From Pseudomonadota bacterium (GTDB lineage: Bacteria; Pseudomonadota; Alphaproteobacteria; UBA828), in contig JAQBTG010000005.1 of assembly GCA_027624955.1 (NCBI GenBank), positions 51,149-115,148 on the forward strand: 64,000 bases of DNA. Direction: 5' to 3'. Positions 52,192 to 59,197 of the stretch are shown here, in pieces (positions within the stretch are counted from its first letter, which is position 1; each line of letters starts with the position of its first letter). The notes under the pieces were generated by a model. It made no database searches, was not told where the DNA came from, and saw nothing but the letters and a program-made list of their open reading frames with translations. The position numbers and the translations under genes were made by a program.

Positions 52192-53433
52192 ATTCACACC
52201 ACCACCACCGTCGTCATTGGCGGCGGTCAGGCCGGCTTGGCCATGAGCCAGTGCCTCACCGCGCGCGCCATCAATCATGTCGTGTTGGAACGCGGTGAAG
52301 TCGCCAATTCATGGCGCACCGAGCGCTGGGATTCGCTGTGTCTGCTCACCCCCAACTGGCAAAGCCGGCTCCCCGGCTTTGGCTATGACGGTGACGATCC
52401 CGATGGCTACCGCTCGATGCCGGAGACCATCGAGTTTCTTGACCGCTATGCCGGCGTCATTTCGGCCCCGGTCGAGACTCACACCACTGTCACCTCGGTG
52501 ACGGCCGACGATCAGGGGTTTAGGGTCTCCACCGACCAGGGCGATTGGCGTTGCCGTACCGTGGTACTCGCCAGCGGCGCCTGTAATTTCGCTCGTGTTC
52601 CGGCGCTGGCTGAGGCCGTGCCGCCCGGTATCGCCATGCTTAGCTCGATGGATTACCGCAATCCGGATCAGCTCGATCGCGGCGGCGTCTTGGTGGTTGG
52701 CGCGTCGGCGACCGGCACCCAGCTTGCCGACGAAATCCATCGTTCGGGTCGCCCGGTGACGATTTCCACCGGCGAGCATATCCGCGCGCCCCGCGTCTAC
52801 CGCGGCCGCGACATAGAATGGTGGATGGACGCCGCCGGCGTGCTCGACGAACGTTATGACGAGGTCGAGGATATCCAGCGCGCGCGCAAGCTGCCGTCGC
52901 TACAACTCGCCGGCACGGCCAAACGGACCACCCTTGATCTCAACGCGCTGACCGGCATCGGCGTTAAACTCATCGGCCGTCTCGCCGGCATCAATAACGG
53001 CAAAGCGCAATTCTCCGGGTCGTTGCGCAATCAGTGCGCCCTCTCAGACCTCAAGATGGGGCGCTTGCTTGATACCATCGACGAATGGGCGGGCGAGAAT
53101 GGCCTGGATAGTGAAGTCGAGCCGCCGCACAGGTTGGATCCAACTGTCGTCGACGATGCGCCGCCCCTCGGCATCGACCTTAACAGCGGCGAAATCAAAA
53201 CCATTCTGTGGGCGACCGGCTACTATCCCGACTATTCGTGGCTCAATGTTCCTATCTTCGATCGCAAGGGCCGCATTCGTCATGATGGCGGCATCGTCAC
53301 GGAAGTACCTGGCATGTATCTGATGGGAATCCAATTTCTACGCCGCCGCAAATCTGCGCTGATGGATGGGGTCGGCGACGACGCGCGGGATTTAAGCGCC
53401 CATCTGTCAGATTACCTCGACGATCCGGCCTAA
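52192..53433 (+). CDS. FAD/NAD(P)-dependent oxidoreductase with a probable ATT start
   Basis: 413 aa if read from ATT 52192. Residues 9-16 are the FAD motif IGGGQAGL; a second nucleotide-binding motif VVGASATGTQLADE lies near 165, and LWATGYYPDYSWL near the C-terminus, as in YUCCA/flavin-monooxygenase-like proteins. The first ATG in frame (52243) and the TTG at 52237 both fall inside or after the FAD motif. Upstream, CAGGAG at 52178-52183 is 8 nt from ATT, where relatives start with Met-His-Thr. Either ATT is the start, a CTG at 52156 is used, or a base is changed. Confidence 0.85.
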   Translation: MHTTTTVVIGGGQAGLAMSQCLTARAINHVVLERGEVANSWRTERWDSLCLLTPNWQSRLPGFGYDGDDPDGYRSMPETIEFLDRYAGVISAPVETHTTVTSVTADDQGFRVSTDQGDWRCRTVVLASGACNFARVPALAEAVPPGIAMLSSMDYRNPDQLDRGGVLVVGASATGTQLADEIHRSGRPVTISTGEHIRAPRVYRGRDIEWWMDAAGVLDERYDEVEDIQRARKLPSLQLAGTAKRTTLDLNALTGIGVKLIGRLAGINNGKAQFSGSLRNQCALSDLKMGRLLDTIDEWAGENGLDSEVEPPHRLDPTVVDDAPPLGIDLNSGEIKTILWATGYYPDYSWLNVPIFDRKGRIRHDGGIVTEVPGMYLMGIQFLRRRKSALMDGVGDDARDLSAHLSDYLDDPA

Positions 53434-53438
53434 TCCGC

Positions 53439-53747
53439 TCACCGATTCTCAGGCGCAATAGCGCCAACGCGGGCGATCAGGGCACATTGTTCATCGCGCC
53501 CGACCGGGCGATGTTTCCGTTCTTGAGCCGGCGCTTGGTCGGCGAGCGAAACGCCTTTTCTCCAGGCTTGTACCGGCCGGATCGGCCGCGGCACGAAGCC
53601 GCCGCCGCAGTTTGGGCAAACATTTTCCAAAATTCCATCGACGCAGTCGCGGCAAAACGTGAATTCGTAAGAGCAAATTCTTGCCTGCGTCGATGCCGGC
53701 GGCAGGTCGATCGCACAATTTTCACAAATCGGCCTGAGGTCGAGCAT
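53439..53747 (-). CDS. DUF1272 cysteine-rich protein
   Basis: 102 aa. Cysteine pairs CENC, FCRDC and CPNC with the conserved RPIRP after them are the DUF1272 signature: MLDLRPICENCAIDLPP, ICSYEFTFCRDC, then CPNCGGGFVPRP. A small zinc-binding protein of unknown function. The C-terminal ~40 aa are basic and family-atypical. Encoded 2 nt after YciI in the same direction and tail-to-tail with the FAD oxidoreductase, 5 nt apart. Confidence 0.9.
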   Translation of the reverse strand: MLDLRPICENCAIDLPPASTQARICSYEFTFCRDCVDGILENVCPNCGGGFVPRPIRPVQAWRKGVSLADQAPAQERKHRPVGRDEQCALIARVGAIAPENR

Positions 53748-53749
53748 GT

Positions 53750-54058
53750 TCAGTCTCTCTCGTCAGGGCGGCCAAGTACCCAAGCCCAGGGGCGCACTTC
53801 GCAGACGGCAAACAAGCCAGCCTGGCGATAGGGATCGCCTGCCGAGAAGGCCTGGGCCACAGCCAGGGATGGTGCTTCGACGATCATCATTGAGCCGTTC
53901 ATGGTCTCTTCGTCTTCAGCTAAAGTCGGGCCGCCATGAATTACAGTGACTTCAGGATGGGCCGCGATATCGCGCAAATATTCACGGTGCGCCGGTCTGG
54001 TTTGCAATCTGAGGTCGGTGGAATCAGGCCGGTCGGTGGCGAAAATAGCGAAATACAT
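53750..54058 (-). CDS. YciI-like protein
   Basis: 102 aa with the YCII ferredoxin-like fold: FAIFATDRPDS, HREYLRDIA (conserved His), VIHGGPTLAED and the Asp of SAGDPYRQAGLFAVCEVRPW. A His-Asp pair is thought to be the active site, but no reaction is established for most members. A GGGAG ribosome site precedes ATG 54058. Upstream partner of the DUF1272 gene. Confidence 0.9.
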   Translation of the reverse strand: MYFAIFATDRPDSTDLRLQTRPAHREYLRDIAAHPEVTVIHGGPTLAEDEETMNGSMMIVEAPSLAVAQAFSAGDPYRQAGLFAVCEVRPWAWVLGRPDERD

Positions 54059-54133
54059 TAAGCGCTCCCTGGCTGTTGTTGGTTGTCATCGGCGTGCCTT
54101 GTCGGCCGCATGATGGTGCGCTAAGACTGCGCT

Positions 54134-54922
54134 ATGGGAGATGCACGTGCAAGCGAAGCCGCCGCGCTGATTTGGCAAAATTGGCGCAATCAAAGCCGTA
54201 TCGACGCGCTACCTGAATCCTGCCGCCCGCGCACGCTGGCCGAGGGCTATGCGGCGCAGGCGGAGCTCAGCGCATTGAGCGGCTGGCAGGCGATCGGCTG
54301 GAAGATCGCTGCCACCAGCGCAGCCGGGCAAAAACATATCGGCGTGGACGGGCCGCTCGCCGGGCGTCTGCTCGCCGGAAAATTGCATGAAAGCGGCGCC
54401 GAGCTGCCCGCCGCGCATCTGCATATGGCGGTGATGGAAGCCGAGTTTGTATTTCGTCTGGCCGAAGATTTGCCGGCGCGCGGACACGATTATTCGCCGG
54501 AGGATGTGGTGGCGGCGACGGCGTCGCTTCATCTCGGCATCGAGGTGCCGGATTCACGCTTCGAGGATTTTTCCGTCGTCGGCGCGCCGCAATTGATCGC
54601 CGACAATGCCTGTACCGAGTTTTTTGTTCTCGGCGCGGCAGTGCCGGAAAGCTGGCGTGACCTCGATCTAGCGGGCCATCAGGTCAGCGTCGCCATCAAC
54701 GGCAAAACCGTGGCGGAAGGCACCGGCGCCAATGTCCTCGGCGATCCGCGCCGCGCTCTAGCTTGGCTCGCAAATGACCGCGTCACCCAGGGCGCGCCGC
54801 TCCGCGCCGGCGAGTTCATTACCACGGGCACCTGCATCGTACCGGCGGCAATTAAACCGGGTGATCAAGTGGTGGCGGATTTCGGCGCGCTCGGCCGCGT
54901 CAACGTACAGTTCACGCCTTAG
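54134..54922 (+). CDS. 2-keto-4-pentenoate hydratase family protein (MhpD-like)
   Basis: 262 aa. The FAH-superfamily hydratase pattern is clear: GYAAQAELSAL, IGWKIAATSAAGQ, EAEFVFRLAEDLPARG with the metal-ligand Glu pair, LGIEVPDSRFEDF and the C-terminal GTCIVPAAIKPGDQVVADFG. Such enzymes hydrate 2-oxopent-4-enoate in meta-cleavage pathways or decarboxylate oxalocrotonate. No other ring-cleavage gene is adjacent, so the pathway is unknown. Divergent from the YciI operon. Confidence 0.9.
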   Translation: MGDARASEAAALIWQNWRNQSRIDALPESCRPRTLAEGYAAQAELSALSGWQAIGWKIAATSAAGQKHIGVDGPLAGRLLAGKLHESGAELPAAHLHMAVMEAEFVFRLAEDLPARGHDYSPEDVVAATASLHLGIEVPDSRFEDFSVVGAPQLIADNACTEFFVLGAAVPESWRDLDLAGHQVSVAINGKTVAEGTGANVLGDPRRALAWLANDRVTQGAPLRAGEFITTGTCIVPAAIKPGDQVVADFGALGRVNVQFTP

Positions 54923-55027
54923 GCGGATGCGTCGTCTATCCAGGCTTCGCAAGTGAACCAGCAAGCCAGTGGAATCGAAATTCACAATGCGTAACGGCAG
55001 CGGCAATTCTTTTCAAAAGGTGGTGGA

Positions 55028-55843
55028 ATGAGCGGTGAACAGGCCCGTTTTGTAGGCACGATTCCGGAAACTTACGAGCGGGTGCTTGGGCCGTTCTTGT
55101 TCGACTTTTACGCGGGCGACCTGGCGGCGCGCCTTGAAGCACCGGCGGGCGGGCGCGTGCTGGAAATTGCTTGCGGCACCGGAATTTCGACCGAGGCCGC
55201 GCGGGCGGCACTGGATCGAAGCGTCCGTATCACCGCGACCGACCTCAACCCACCAATGCTTGAATTGGCGCGCGCCAAACGTGGCCATTTGCCGGGCGTG
55301 GATTTCAGCGAAGCGGATGCCCAGGAACTTCCCTATCCGGACGCGACATTCGATGCGTTGTTCTGCCAATTTGGTCTGATGTTCTTGCCCGACAAAGCGC
55401 AGGGATTTCGCGAGGCCCTTCGCGTCTTGAAGCCCGGAGGTCTACTCGCTTTCAATGTGTGGGATTCACTCGAACGCAACCCCATCGCTGCGTTGGCACA
55501 CCAAACTATCGGCGAATTCTTTACCGCCGATCCGCCGCAGTTTCTCACGGTACCGTTCGGATGGTATGCGCATGACATCATCCACGCACATGTGGAAGAT
55601 GCGGGCTTCGCTAATATTTCGATTGAAGCACTGCCATATGATGCCAGCCACCCCAACGCCGCCGATCTGGCCTATGGCTGGGTGCATGGCAATCCGTCTA
55701 TTCTGGAAATCGAGGAGCGCGGCTCTGCCGCGCCGCATGAAGTTGTTGCCACCCTGACCGGCCGCTTGATCGAGGCCTATGGCAACGAACCGCTGCGTAC
55801 GCGCGTGCAGGCTATTGTCGTAACCGCGCGCCGCCCGGATTAG
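55028..55843 (+). CDS. Class I SAM-dependent methyltransferase
   Basis: 271 aa. Motif I VLEIACGTGISTEAARA, motif II ITATDLNPPML, and the LPYPDATFDALFCQFGLMFLPD/LRVLKPGGLLAFNVW series identify a Methyltransf_11-type small-molecule methyltransferase (UbiE-like). An AAGGTGG ribosome site precedes ATG 55028. It is a monocistronic-looking gene about 100 bp after the hydratase. Substrate not recognisable. Confidence 0.9.
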   Translation: MSGEQARFVGTIPETYERVLGPFLFDFYAGDLAARLEAPAGGRVLEIACGTGISTEAARAALDRSVRITATDLNPPMLELARAKRGHLPGVDFSEADAQELPYPDATFDALFCQFGLMFLPDKAQGFREALRVLKPGGLLAFNVWDSLERNPIAALAHQTIGEFFTADPPQFLTVPFGWYAHDIIHAHVEDAGFANISIEALPYDASHPNAADLAYGWVHGNPSILEIEERGSAAPHEVVATLTGRLIEAYGNEPLRTRVQAIVVTARRPD

Positions 55844-55968
55844 CGCTAACATAATTGAAATTCAGGCAGGGCCGGCGAAGGCTGGTTGGCGGATTACGGT
55901 ATCCGCTTGATGCTGGCGCTGGCCGCTTGCAGGGCGAAGAAGGTGCCGCCCCCGGATGTCGGACATGG

Positions 55969-57030
55969 CTAGATCTGCGTCGGCCGCGACACATCGAAAT
56001 CCGCATTGGCACGCTTTGAATCATCGGGCAATTCGGCTCGCAACAGCGGCTTTTGGGGATGCGGCAGGACGGCCTGCAATTGCGGTTTGGCTGGCGCCGG
56101 CAGCAGCAATGCTTGGAGCACCGGCTTGGCGGGTACGGGCAGCAGGAGCGCGTCGTCTAAGCTAGGCTCTGAATTGCGGCGCACAAGCGTTTCGTTCAAC
56201 GCGCCGCGCCATGCGGCATACCGCCGCGTCGGTAGATTTTCGATATCTCCTGCCGGCGACAGATTGTTCCAATAAACTTCGCGTTGTATGAGCGCTTCGG
56301 TATGTCCTTGTGCCCGCGAGGGCGGAATTGTGAGCGCTTGCTCGGCCACACTCGGCGTGCCGGTGTGCATTTTATCGAGCGCCCAGTCAGCCAGGTCAGC
56401 TTCGGGCGATGCTGTCGTCTGTAGGAACGGCAACGGCGAGCTGTCCAACTTGGCGCGAATCAGGTCCGGCGTTCCGGAGGCCGGGGCAATCGCACCAAGC
56501 TCGGTGAAATCCGAGCCAGTTTGTAACGAAGCCAGGACAATCCATTCGTTCGGCAATTCAGAGATGCTGGCGAGAGCCACGATGCTCGGTTGTAGGGATG
56601 CTGTTGCCGGGACGGTTATGCTATCCAAAAATTGCACAACTGGCAGGGTTGGCGAAGAGCCCGGAAGTCCGATATCCGCAACCATGATATGCGGTGTGTC
56701 CGTGTCGCCCGGCACCGGCGAATCCGGCTCGTCTTCTTCGAGCCAGGCCACAACGCCCTTGAAATCTTCCTCTGTGGCCGCCGAGCCCGGTTGCTCGCAG
56801 AAGTCGCGGTCTTCACGCAACGCACCTTCGAGCAAGCGGCAATCCTCGCCCGTCAGGGCATCGAGGGCGATTTCGGTTGCCCCCTTGCCGGTCGCGACAG
56901 TGGATAAGAGCGAAGCGCCGGTGAGGATGTCGGTAAATACCAAAGGTCCGGCGAACGGCAAGGCACAGCCTGAAAGGACGGCACCAGCGCTCATCAGCAG
57001 GATAGCTGCCGACCCTCGACGAATGACCAA
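55969..57030 (-). CDS. Unrecognised lipoprotein with Pro-rich C-terminal repeats
   Basis: 353 aa. A lipoprotein signal (LSGC lipobox near residue 22) anchors it in the envelope. The middle is acidic and low in recognisable motifs. Toward the C-terminus about three copies of a 12-14-residue unit of the form ALLLPxPAKPxLQ follow one another and probably form an extended wall- or periplasm-spanning stalk. The start is TTG at 57030 with a GGGAGGGA ribosome site. A good promoter lies 44 bp upstream. Family not recognised; single gene. Confidence 0.75.
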   Translation of the reverse strand: MVIRRGSAAILLMSAGAVLSGCALPFAGPLVFTDILTGASLLSTVATGKGATEIALDALTGEDCRLLEGALREDRDFCEQPGSAATEEDFKGVVAWLEEDEPDSPVPGDTDTPHIMVADIGLPGSSPTLPVVQFLDSITVPATASLQPSIVALASISELPNEWIVLASLQTGSDFTELGAIAPASGTPDLIRAKLDSSPLPFLQTTASPEADLADWALDKMHTGTPSVAEQALTIPPSRAQGHTEALIQREVYWNNLSPAGDIENLPTRRYAAWRGALNETLVRRNSEPSLDDALLLPVPAKPVLQALLLPAPAKPQLQAVLPHPQKPLLRAELPDDSKRANADFDVSRPTQI

Positions 57031-57073
57031 AAATCCCTCCCGCTCAATGGTTTGGAGAATGCTGTTACAGTTG

Positions 57074-57102
57074 ATATTAAATACATATCACGCGCAAAGC
57101 AA
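57074..57102 (-). promoter_or_regulatory. Sigma-70-like promoter of the lipoprotein gene
   Basis: On the minus strand TTGCTT (57102-57097) and TAATAT (57079-57074) are separated by exactly 17 bp, one of the best consensus matches in the window. The region is AT-rich relative to its surroundings. The predicted transcript would begin near 57066 and the TTG start follows at 57030. Confidence 0.6.
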
Positions 57103-57257
57103 TATTCGAGCCGAAGGTTGATAGGGCCAAGGCCGATTGCCGGCCCGGTGCTAGCCCGGTTCCGAACGGTTATTCCGTTACACCCGCCGCCATCATGCGG
57201 CTATGGCCGACAATATCGGCTGCCAAGATCGCTGCTAGTCGGCGAATCTCTCTTTCT

Positions 57258-58649
57258 TCAGGCAAGCGTCTGGGTCCGCTCCGAGCCTGCTGCAAGGGAG
57301 GAAGAGGCGCGAAAATCGACATCCTTGGGATAGCCGGCAAGTGCGCGTTTGATGGCGCGTTCGAGTGCTGCCAGAGCCTCGTCGATTTCGGCTTCGGTGG
57401 TGGTCAAAGGCGGGCAGAACCGCATGAAGTTTTTCACGCAGATAAATATCAGCCCCTCCAGGGCTGCGTTGTAGCGGATGCGTTCTGCCATCGCCGCGTC
57501 GGCGCGCTTGCTTTCTTTGTCAGCCACCACATCGACCATGCTGTACAGCCCCTGACCGCGCACATCGCCCATGGCCTCATATGATTGACAGAGGCGCTCG
57601 AGGCCGGTGGCAAGACGTGCTCCGAGCACTTCGGCGCGCGCCGTCAAATTGTCGCGCTCGATGATTTCTAGCTGCTTAAGCGCCACGGCTGCCGGCAGCG
57701 GATCACCGGAATAGGTGCCAGCCCATGGCGTGCCGGCGCGTCCACGCGCTTCCTCGGCAATGTCGCGCCGCGTCACCACGCCGCAAATGGCGAGGCCGGC
57801 TGACATGCCCTTGGCAAAAGTCACCATGTCCGGCACGACATCGTAATGCTCGAATCCCCACATCTTGCCGGTGCGCGCCGGCGCCAATTGCGCCTCGTCG
57901 AGGACGAGAAAGGCGCCGTGCCGCTCAGCCAAACTCTTTAGGCCCGGCAGCCATTCTTTGGGCGGCACAACCATGCCGCCTGCCACCAAGATGGTTTCCG
58001 CAATAATTGCCGCCGCATCGCCGCTGGTGGTCTGATCGATCAAGTCTTCACTGGCCGCCAGGCAGGCGACGCCGCAGTCGGGATAAGTGAGATTTATTGG
58101 GCAACGCCAACATAGTGGCGCGTGGATTGCGGGCGCACTAGCGGGTGGCAGCAGCGGCCCAAGGTTGCGCCGCCGGGCGCCGCCGATCGAAGTCAACCCT
58201 TCAACAGCAAGACTGCCGCCATGCAGGCCGCGAATCACCGAAATAATATCGTGCTTGCCGCTGGCGCCAAGCGACATGCGCATCGCGACTTCATTGGCCT
58301 CAGAGCCGGTGACGGTGAAATTCACCACATCGAGTCCGTCCGGGAGTGTTGCTGTCAGGGCTTCGGCGAACGCGATGATCTGCGGATTAGAATACCAGCT
58401 GTTCTCATGCACGAAACGCCCGGCCTGCTCACGAAGCGTCTCGGTCAACTCCTCATGCCCGTGGCCTAAAGGCAGGCACATCATACCTGAAGTGAAATCG
58501 AGATATTCGTTGCCGTCGAAATCGGTGATCGTGCTGCCCTTGCCGCTCTCAAAAATGATGCCGGGCGCATAACGCCAGCCCAACACATGCTCTGCATCAC
58601 GCGCGATCAAATCCTTATGCGCGTTGGAAAAATTGAAATTCTTTTCCAC
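57258..58649 (-). CDS. Class III aminotransferase (dialkylglycine decarboxylase/4-aminobutyrate type)
   Basis: 463-aa PLP enzyme. GSEANEVAMRMSLGASGKHDII (phosphate site), LVLDEAQLAPARTG and the PLP-Lys in TFAKGMSAGL are present. A four-cysteine insertion (CWRCP...DCGVAC, ~185-205) is as in 2,2-dialkylglycine decarboxylase-like members. Start is GTG 58649 with AGGAG 6 nt upstream. Downstream of a small lipoprotein and the hydantoinase-like pair on the same strand, so it may transaminate a product of their pathway; this is inference. Confidence 0.9.
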   Translation of the reverse strand: MEKNFNFSNAHKDLIARDAEHVLGWRYAPGIIFESGKGSTITDFDGNEYLDFTSGMMCLPLGHGHEELTETLREQAGRFVHENSWYSNPQIIAFAEALTATLPDGLDVVNFTVTGSEANEVAMRMSLGASGKHDIISVIRGLHGGSLAVEGLTSIGGARRRNLGPLLPPASAPAIHAPLCWRCPINLTYPDCGVACLAASEDLIDQTTSGDAAAIIAETILVAGGMVVPPKEWLPGLKSLAERHGAFLVLDEAQLAPARTGKMWGFEHYDVVPDMVTFAKGMSAGLAICGVVTRRDIAEEARGRAGTPWAGTYSGDPLPAAVALKQLEIIERDNLTARAEVLGARLATGLERLCQSYEAMGDVRGQGLYSMVDVVADKESKRADAAMAERIRYNAALEGLIFICVKNFMRFCPPLTTTEAEIDEALAALERAIKRALAGYPKDVDFRASSSLAAGSERTQTLA

Positions 58650-58686
58650 TTTTTGCTCCTTACCTACCCTGTCGATAATGCTCGTT

Positions 58687-59157
58687 TTACTCGCCGAGCG
58701 GTCTCACCTGCACCGAATCATCGCCGCTATGGCGCGGCGACATGGTGATCGCCACGGTGGCGCCGGAGAGCGTGCGTCCCTCAATCAGGATGGTGGCGAC
58801 ACGATCTCCTTGAGAAAAAGCCAGCACACTCGATTCAGCCTGTACGCTGGTGATCAGGCGCCAGCCGAAGCGCGGCATTTCCTGATGATAGCGGGCGAAG
58901 GCGTCGGCCGAAGATTCGCCGATCGTGAACACCAGCCGCCCTGTCCAATTGTCTTGCCCGCCGAGGACCAGACTGCGCTCGCTGTCGAGGCGCGCACCAT
59001 CGGGGATCGGGACATCGGTAATCGGCTGGAAGGCCGCGTTGGTCTCGCCCTCAACCGTCACCGGCGCCGAGGTCGCCGCCAGTCGCGGTCCGCCATCGCA
59101 AGCCGCAAGTGCCACCACGGCGGTGGCCGCGATGAGTATCGTGAATCGCGCTCTCAT
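58687..59157 (-). CDS. Unrecognised small lipoprotein
   Basis: 156 aa. Signal and lipobox LAAC at residues ~17-20, so a membrane-anchored periplasmic protein. The rest begins with a PITDVPIPDGARLD-type segment and ends with GATVAITMSPR, a compact alpha+beta domain seen in small conserved proteobacterial lipoproteins of unknown function (DVPIP-x-GA start). No catalytic motif. It sits between the aminotransferase and HyuB genes on the same strand, spaced ~40 nt from each. Confidence 0.82.
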   Translation of the reverse strand: MRARFTILIAATAVVALAACDGGPRLAATSAPVTVEGETNAAFQPITDVPIPDGARLDSERSLVLGGQDNWTGRLVFTIGESSADAFARYHQEMPRFGWRLITSVQAESSVLAFSQGDRVATILIEGRTLSGATVAITMSPRHSGDDSVQVRPLGE

Positions 59158-59197
59158 TCCGGGAGCGTAACACTCCGTGGCGCTCTGCCGAAAGTGA

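Noticed and set aside
52237..53433. TTG 52237 as start of the FAD oxidoreductase
   Set aside because: It would remove the Gly-rich FAD motif encoded just upstream in the same frame, and no ribosome site is suitably placed.
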